From positions 1-37,101 of the forward strand of contig DASQHM010000218.1 of assembly GCA_035632095.1 (NCBI GenBank): a DNA stretch of 37,101 nucleotides, given 5' to 3'. The translations under genes and the position numbers were made by a program. The stretch comes from DASQHM01 sp035632095 (GTDB lineage: Bacteria > Pseudomonadota > Alphaproteobacteria > Ferrovibrionales > Ferrovibrionaceae). The notes beneath the pieces were generated by a model. The model was not told the DNA's origin and ran no database searches. It saw only the letters and a list, made by a program, of their open reading frames with translations. This document shows, one piece after another, positions 33,901-37,101 of this stretch (position 1 is its first letter; each line of letters opens with the position of its first letter).

Positions 33901-36145
33901 CCTCTCCGTCAACGTCAACATGCACAACGCCAACGGCACGACCACGGCGTATACCGTGAATGCCGCCTCCGTGTTGCAGCAGGCATTGGCGAACGGCACC
34001 GCGCAAACTTGGATGAGCGGGCCGCTGGCGACCGAGGTCCGCGTCACCTCCAATATCACCAGCACTTTGCACGCTACATTCGACATCCGCACGATGGCGG
34101 ACGGTTCGACTCATACCGACGTCAGCTTCGGCTACGATGGGGCCTATACGGTCGGCAACAACAACATCACGTATGACGTCGCCATCAACAGCGGCGGCCA
34201 TACAGTGTTCAGCGACAACAACCTGACGCAAAACCAGCACAGCAACTGGCATCAGGAAATTTGGTCCAACGGCGCGCCGACGCTGCAGGCCGTCTACGAC
34301 GTTCCTTACCTCGAGCGGACCGGCGCGATACCCACCTACGACACGTCGATCCCGGTCAGTGATGCGACCATCGCTTCCGAGTACGCCGCCATGCAGGCGG
34401 CGAACAACGGGCCGATGGGCACCGGTACCTTGACCACGTACATGCCGCAGACCGGACAGACCGACAGCGACACGGTCGGCGTCATGTCGAATTGGGAGAC
34501 CATGTACCTGCTGAGCCAGGATCCGCGGGCCCAGGCGGTGATGATGGCCAACGCCAACGCCGGCGGCTCGATCCCCTGGCACTTCATGGACGAGGCGACT
34601 GGCGCCCCGGTCACCATTGACGCGCATCCGGGAATCCGGATCAGCCAAAACGGGCCGGGCTCCGGTACGGACGCGCTGCCGCAGACTTGGGATCCGACGA
34701 CCACGTTGTGGACGCCGGATGTGGCGCACCAGCCCGATCTGTTCTATCTCGCCTATCTGACCACCGGCAGCCACTACTATCTCGACGAGTTGCAGTACCA
34801 GGCCGCATTCGATCTGGCTTACTACAACGAGCAATTCCGTGGCGGTTCGCAGGGCTTGATCAACACCCAGGGCGAAGAGCAGGTCCGGGCGGTGGCGTGG
34901 GACATGCGCACCTTGGCGGATGCAGCCTATGCCTCGCCGAACGGCGATGCGCTGAAGGCCTACTTCACCAATAAGCTCGACAACAACCTGGCGTATCAGG
35001 ACCAGACCTTCGTCACCAACAACGCGCTCGGCAACGAGGGCGCCTTGAAGGGGTGGTATACGGGCGACTGGACCACGGGCAATACCGTCGAGACGTGGCA
35101 GCAAAGCTTCATGTCGATGGCGTATACGCAGCTAGTGCAACAGGGCTTCACGCAAGCCCTGCCCATGCTGAACTGGATGGAGAACTTCCAGTCCGGCTTG
35201 TTCCTGAACGGGGCCAACGGCTACAACCCGCTGTTCGGTGCGCCCTACTATCTCCAGATGCTCAATCCGGCCACGGGCCAGCTCTACACCACCTGGGCCC
35301 AGGTCTTCGCCGCCAATTTGGGCACGGAGACGGTGCCCAACGGCATAACGGAGTCCGGCAATCCGGCCTCGGCCGGCGCGTACTGGGGTGCGGCTCGTGG
35401 CGGGCTGGCTGGCCTCATCACTCAAACCGGATCGCCTGACGCAATCGAAGCGTATGGCTATGTCGTGCAGCAGACCCAGAATTCCGGTCTGGTGCAGGAC
35501 CTTTCCAATATGTCGAAATACGGAATGGTACCGATCCTCAGCAACGGCCAGGCGTTGCTGGATTCCAACATCCAGGTCGACTACTCCAGCAGCAACGTCA
35601 CGCTGACCGCCGGCAGCCAGAACGCGCTGCTCTACGCCGGAAGCGGCAACGACACGCTGATCGGCGGCAGCGGCGTGGACCTGATGTTCGGCGGCCCAGG
35701 CACCGACAAGATCGTGGCCGGCAGCGGCAACGCCTACATTTACGCCGGCAGCGGGGCGACAACGATCGTGGACGGCACCGGCAGCAACTACATGAAGGCC
35801 GGCACGGGCGCCGATACCTTCGTGTTCGATACGGCCAATTCCGGACACGACCAGATCGCCGGGTTCAAGGTCGGTACCGATCATCTGCAGATCGGTCCGA
35901 ATCTGAACGGCAACGGCCTGACCACGGCCGCGGCCATCCTCGCCGGCGCGACGTCAGATGCGCAAGGCAACACCGTGCTGCATCTGTCCGGACACGACGA
36001 CATCGTGTTGCTGGGCGTTACCGCCGGCCATCTGACGGCAAGCTCGATCGTCATCGGCTGGCAAGATCGATGCGCCGGCCGCGAGATTCGCGGCCGGCGC
36101 CCATCAGCACCTTTCAGGTTTCTCAGACCACCGCTGTTGCCATAG
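30974..36145 (+). CDS. Giant RTX / Ig-like / putative polysaccharide-degrading mosaic protein
   Basis: The 1723-residue product has no Sec signal. Layout by residue: RTX-like block A (about 55-240); proline-rich linker; three 112-residue Ig/cadherin-like repeats (263 to about 596); proline-rich linker; RTX-like block B (about 630-806); a long Pro/Thr linker (about 806-860); a globular region (about 865-1530); and C-terminal calcium-binding repeats (about 1549-1690) with GSGNDTLIGGSG. The globular region opens with VYTFGEVFKDGDLPAGSHL and TTYADGSVDSAVL, resembling the RIFT-barrel N-domain of YetA/PcRGLX-type lyases. Helical sequence follows (DLFYLAYLTTGSHYYLDEL, AVAWDMRTLADAAY) like an (alpha/alpha) toroid. 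I infer a type I-secreted exopolysaccharide lyase or glycosidase. The start is GTG with AAGGA upstream. The last 27 residues look like read-through past a lost stop. Confidence 0.85.
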   Translation: MTTTKNTPTSSSTPANNSLVTGSSINLISSPVRNVTLTGTGNLTVIANGLGDTIHANSGNDLIWGGSGNDTVYVGSGSDRIFGGGGTDTVVFSGKEANYTVSAMGENWTVADTTHHDGTAYLSNVEVLKFADRTANLMFVASSNTTVTGGAGDNYIETLRGHVKVNGGAGNDTVFVGAGYDTIDGGSGGTDTVVFSGKRANYTVTQTASGWTVTDTTGHDGINVLSHITRLQFTDQTVNLTSPPPVLTPPPPPAPTPAPIVALAPTLTVAPASGNENSPIALNVSSALVPNGGSESLSVTISGVPTGATLSAGQSDGKGNWTLTASQLTGLTYKPATNTAGDVTLKVSATATEASNHSTATSTASLGVHVAPIALAPTLTVAPVTGDENQPVALNITSSLVPNGGSESLTIKISGVPTGASLSAGTSDGHGNWTLTAAQLAGLTLTPATNTAGDLPLQVIATATETSNNTTAATTAALPVHVNAEALAPTLSVAPASGNENTAIALNIASAVVPNGGSESLSLTISGVPTGATLSAGTSDGHGNWTLTAAQLAGLMFTPASNMTGDLSLQVKATATEASNHTFASTSVSLPVHVAVVTPVDPPPAPPPVPPTTPPTITPPANAVSGNVTGTPGNDTFYIGTANANINGNGGTDTVVFTGNEANYVVTATAWTGNWTITDSTHHDGTVNVSNVAKLQFADHTANLIEVSPSFSVINGLPGDNYILTDRGYDTISGGSGNNTIFVGDNDTITGGGGHNTVVFSGNMANYQITQNGSGWLVTDHVGQDGINSLTNVETLRFADQTFTLPATSTGGGTTPPSVTPPTVDPPPVTTPPVTTPPVTVTPPPTITPPPPPAGGLIAPPSVLQPSHAGDIVGVNIQNNSGQAEGARVYTFGEVFKDGDLPAGSHLVAMLNGQQIPLQMDVKTTYADGSVDSAVLTMQLPSIAANSSLDIMLAKGTPVSSGPALNIASLTNGSYDLSVNVNMHNANGTTTAYTVNAASVLQQALANGTAQTWMSGPLATEVRVTSNITSTLHATFDIRTMADGSTHTDVSFGYDGAYTVGNNNITYDVAINSGGHTVFSDNNLTQNQHSNWHQEIWSNGAPTLQAVYDVPYLERTGAIPTYDTSIPVSDATIASEYAAMQAANNGPMGTGTLTTYMPQTGQTDSDTVGVMSNWETMYLLSQDPRAQAVMMANANAGGSIPWHFMDEATGAPVTIDAHPGIRISQNGPGSGTDALPQTWDPTTTLWTPDVAHQPDLFYLAYLTTGSHYYLDELQYQAAFDLAYYNEQFRGGSQGLINTQGEEQVRAVAWDMRTLADAAYASPNGDALKAYFTNKLDNNLAYQDQTFVTNNALGNEGALKGWYTGDWTTGNTVETWQQSFMSMAYTQLVQQGFTQALPMLNWMENFQSGLFLNGANGYNPLFGAPYYLQMLNPATGQLYTTWAQVFAANLGTETVPNGITESGNPASAGAYWGAARGGLAGLITQTGSPDAIEAYGYVVQQTQNSGLVQDLSNMSKYGMVPILSNGQALLDSNIQVDYSSSNVTLTAGSQNALLYAGSGNDTLIGGSGVDLMFGGPGTDKIVAGSGNAYIYAGSGATTIVDGTGSNYMKAGTGADTFVFDTANSGHDQIAGFKVGTDHLQIGPNLNGNGLTTAAAILAGATSDAQGNTVLHLSGHDDIVLLGVTAGHLTASSIVIGWQDRCAGREIRGRRPSAPFRFLRPPLLP
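31140..31691 (+). repeat. RTX-like module pair A within the giant gene
   Basis: Two modules, each consisting of glycine-aspartate-rich turns followed by a VVFSG-x-ANY...DG...LxFAD unit. The VVFSG codons begin at 31241 and 31550, 309 bases apart. The arrangement is repeated with identical spacing in block B (32862-33392). Confidence 0.8.
31760..32761 (+). repeat. Three tandem 336-bp Ig-like repeats within the giant gene
   Basis: Each unit begins with the codons for LAPT (31760, 32096 and 32432), an exact 336-base (112-residue) period. Each contains the shared elements VPNGGSESL, SGVPTGA and GNWTLTA. The first unit is visibly lower in GC and diverges at synonymous positions from the other two. 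Confidence 0.85.
32862..33392 (+). repeat. RTX-like module pair B within the giant gene
   Basis: This is a second pair of modules, with VVFTG at 32936 and VVFSG at 33245, again 309 bases apart. Its first module shares THHDGT and ADxTANL...GDNYIxTxRG with the first module of block A; its second shares DGIN and FADQT with the second of block A. The pair was therefore probably duplicated as one unit. Confidence 0.8.
36072..36100 (+). terminator. Strong hairpin inside the 3' end of the giant reading frame
   Basis: GCGCCGGCCGCG (36072-36083) and CGCGGCCGGCGC (36089-36100) form a perfect 12-bp stem with a 5-base loop. This looks like an intrinsic terminator stem, although only a weak T-rich stretch (CCTTTCAGGTTT) follows. 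It lies within the coding frame, 43 bases before the actual stop, immediately after the natural-looking C-terminus of the protein. Confidence 0.6.
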
Positions 36146-36166
36146 CGGCCTGTCGTCGGCGCCAGT

Positions 36167-37101
36167 CTAGCGATCGGCGCTAACTGGCATTGTGGTCCTG
36201 TTCGACTCGGTGATTGGATTTTGTGCCGAAGCGGCACTTTTTTCCGCCGCTCGAGGCGTGTCCTTGTTCAGAACAGCTTTTGGCGCAAGCCACTTGCGGA
36301 GCGACAATGCCGGCTTCTCGAGGTAGTGCCAAGACGCAGCAGCGAACAGGATCGTCAGCGGCGTGGCGATTGCCAGATTGATATACCAGATGCGAAGCGA
36401 TGGAGCCGCCCAAAGCGCTGCCTGTTGGATCGGGAATGAATAGAGGTAGATGCCATATGAGTAGTCGCCGGACATCAACACCGGAATTCGGGGCATCCTT
36501 AGCGTTCCGAGATAGACAATGAAATAAGTTGCGCTGACAATGCCAAGCGTAAAGCCTGCGGCCGGTAGCAAGTAGGTTACGAAGCAATACCCACCGATCG
36601 AAGCGACAAACAACCATGCGCTCGCCGGAATCTTCTCTTTCCAAAGGAAAAACACGTTTCCGCACAAGAACGACAGGACTAGCATTTCCGGCGCATTCAG
36701 CACATCGGCGGTATAGTGATGATTAGGTAGCAAAACGGTTGCCGACTCACCAACTGCGAGGATGAAAAGAACTGCAGCCATGAAATGGCGCTTCGTGGAA
36801 AGGCGCACGACCATCAAGACCGCAAGCGCGATGTAGCAGTGCAATTCGCTTGGTACGGTCCAGAGCTGCCCGTTGACGATGCCAGGAAGTGGGTTGTCGA
36901 GAAACACCCCCGGCAATTGATATCGAATAATTCCGACAACATTCGTGAAGTAGCGCGCGAATGTCGGATCGAAGAAGTAGGCGCTCAGAGCAACCGACGT
37001 CACCAGGGGACCTAGGATCAAGGCGGAAAGCGTAATCTCTGCCGTCAACGCTGGGACAATGCGGAGTGCTCGAAAAATCAGGAACGTCTTTACACTACTT
37101 A
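36167..37101 (-). CDS. Acyltransferase-3 family membrane protein (OafA-like), 5'-truncated
   Basis: This is an integral inner-membrane acyltransferase that typically O-acetylates surface or exported polysaccharides. The visible 311 codons are the C-terminal part: RALRIVPAL at the window edge, GQLWTVPSELHCY, then several hydrophobic segments (IALAVLMVV, LFVASIGGYCFVTYLL), GDYSYGIYLYSFPIQQ and HYLEKPAL near the end, all typical of the family. The frame is open to the last base, so the N-terminal part, with the catalytic histidine region, lies outside. The DNA is less GC-rich than the rest of the window. It converges on the giant gene, with 21 bases between stops. Confidence 0.88.
   Translation of the reverse strand, partial: SSVKTFLIFRALRIVPALTAEITLSALILGPLVTSVALSAYFFDPTFARYFTNVVGIIRYQLPGVFLDNPLPGIVNGQLWTVPSELHCYIALAVLMVVRLSTKRHFMAAVLFILAVGESATVLLPNHHYTADVLNAPEMLVLSFLCGNVFFLWKEKIPASAWLFVASIGGYCFVTYLLPAAGFTLGIVSATYFIVYLGTLRMPRIPVLMSGDYSYGIYLYSFPIQQAALWAAPSLRIWYINLAIATPLTILFAAASWHYLEKPALSLRKWLAPKAVLNKDTPRAAEKSAASAQNPITESNRTTMPVSADR

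Noticed and set aside
33122..35104. 660-codon open frame on the - strand inside the giant gene
   Set aside because: The + strand shows ordered repeats and domain-like sequence; the - strand product is Arg/Val/Gly-rich and featureless.

Overview
The window is GC-rich, densely coded bacterial DNA from an alphaproteobacterium, most likely Hyphomicrobiales (Rhizobiales). That placement is inferred from the protein style of NadA and LeuB, the GC-biased codon use and the many ATGA/GTGA start-stop overlaps; no rRNA or other marker gene is present to confirm it.

Region 1 (1-6692, + strand) is housekeeping: nadA (5' end cut by the window edge), nadB and nadC for de novo NAD synthesis, then leuC, leuD and leuB-type genes of the isopropylmalate branch. 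Region 2 (6696-12703) holds an algD-type GDP-mannose 6-dehydrogenase on the - strand and, divergently, a two-gene RND efflux pump (membrane fusion protein plus HAE1-type transporter) that ends at a strong hairpin. Region 3 (12776-14168, - strand) holds a secreted PEP-CTERM protein and an unrecognised 140-codon reading frame.

Region 4 (14733-29610) is an exosortase A (XrtA) / PEP-CTERM exopolysaccharide locus. In transcription order on the - strand it contains a Wza-like export lipoprotein, a Wzc-like chain-length protein, a tyrosine autokinase, an outer-membrane beta-barrel protein, an ExeA-like ATPase, a polysaccharide deacetylase, a FemAB/GNAT protein, a glycosyltransferase, an exosortase-EpsI fusion and an asparagine-synthase-like amidotransferase. 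A second FemAB-like gene runs convergently into the amidotransferase gene, and an NAD-dependent sugar epimerase gene follows. The initiating sugar transferase, flippase, polymerase and the PrsK/PrsR regulators usual for such loci are not in the window.

Region 5 (29611-37101) is accessory. It has long gene-poor stretches, one small unrecognised reading frame, a giant 1723-residue mosaic protein and a truncated acyltransferase-3 gene. The giant protein combines RTX-type calcium-binding modules, three exact-length Ig-like repeats, proline-rich linkers, and a large globular region resembling a RIFT-barrel/(alpha/alpha) polysaccharide lyase or glycosidase. It has no Sec signal and looks like a type I secretion substrate.

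Taken together, the window suggests an exopolysaccharide that may contain uronic acid (AlgD) and may be deacetylated, acylated and trimmed by a secreted enzyme, alongside exosortase-dependent surface anchoring of at least one PEP-CTERM protein. The giant mosaic protein is the best candidate for something undescribed.
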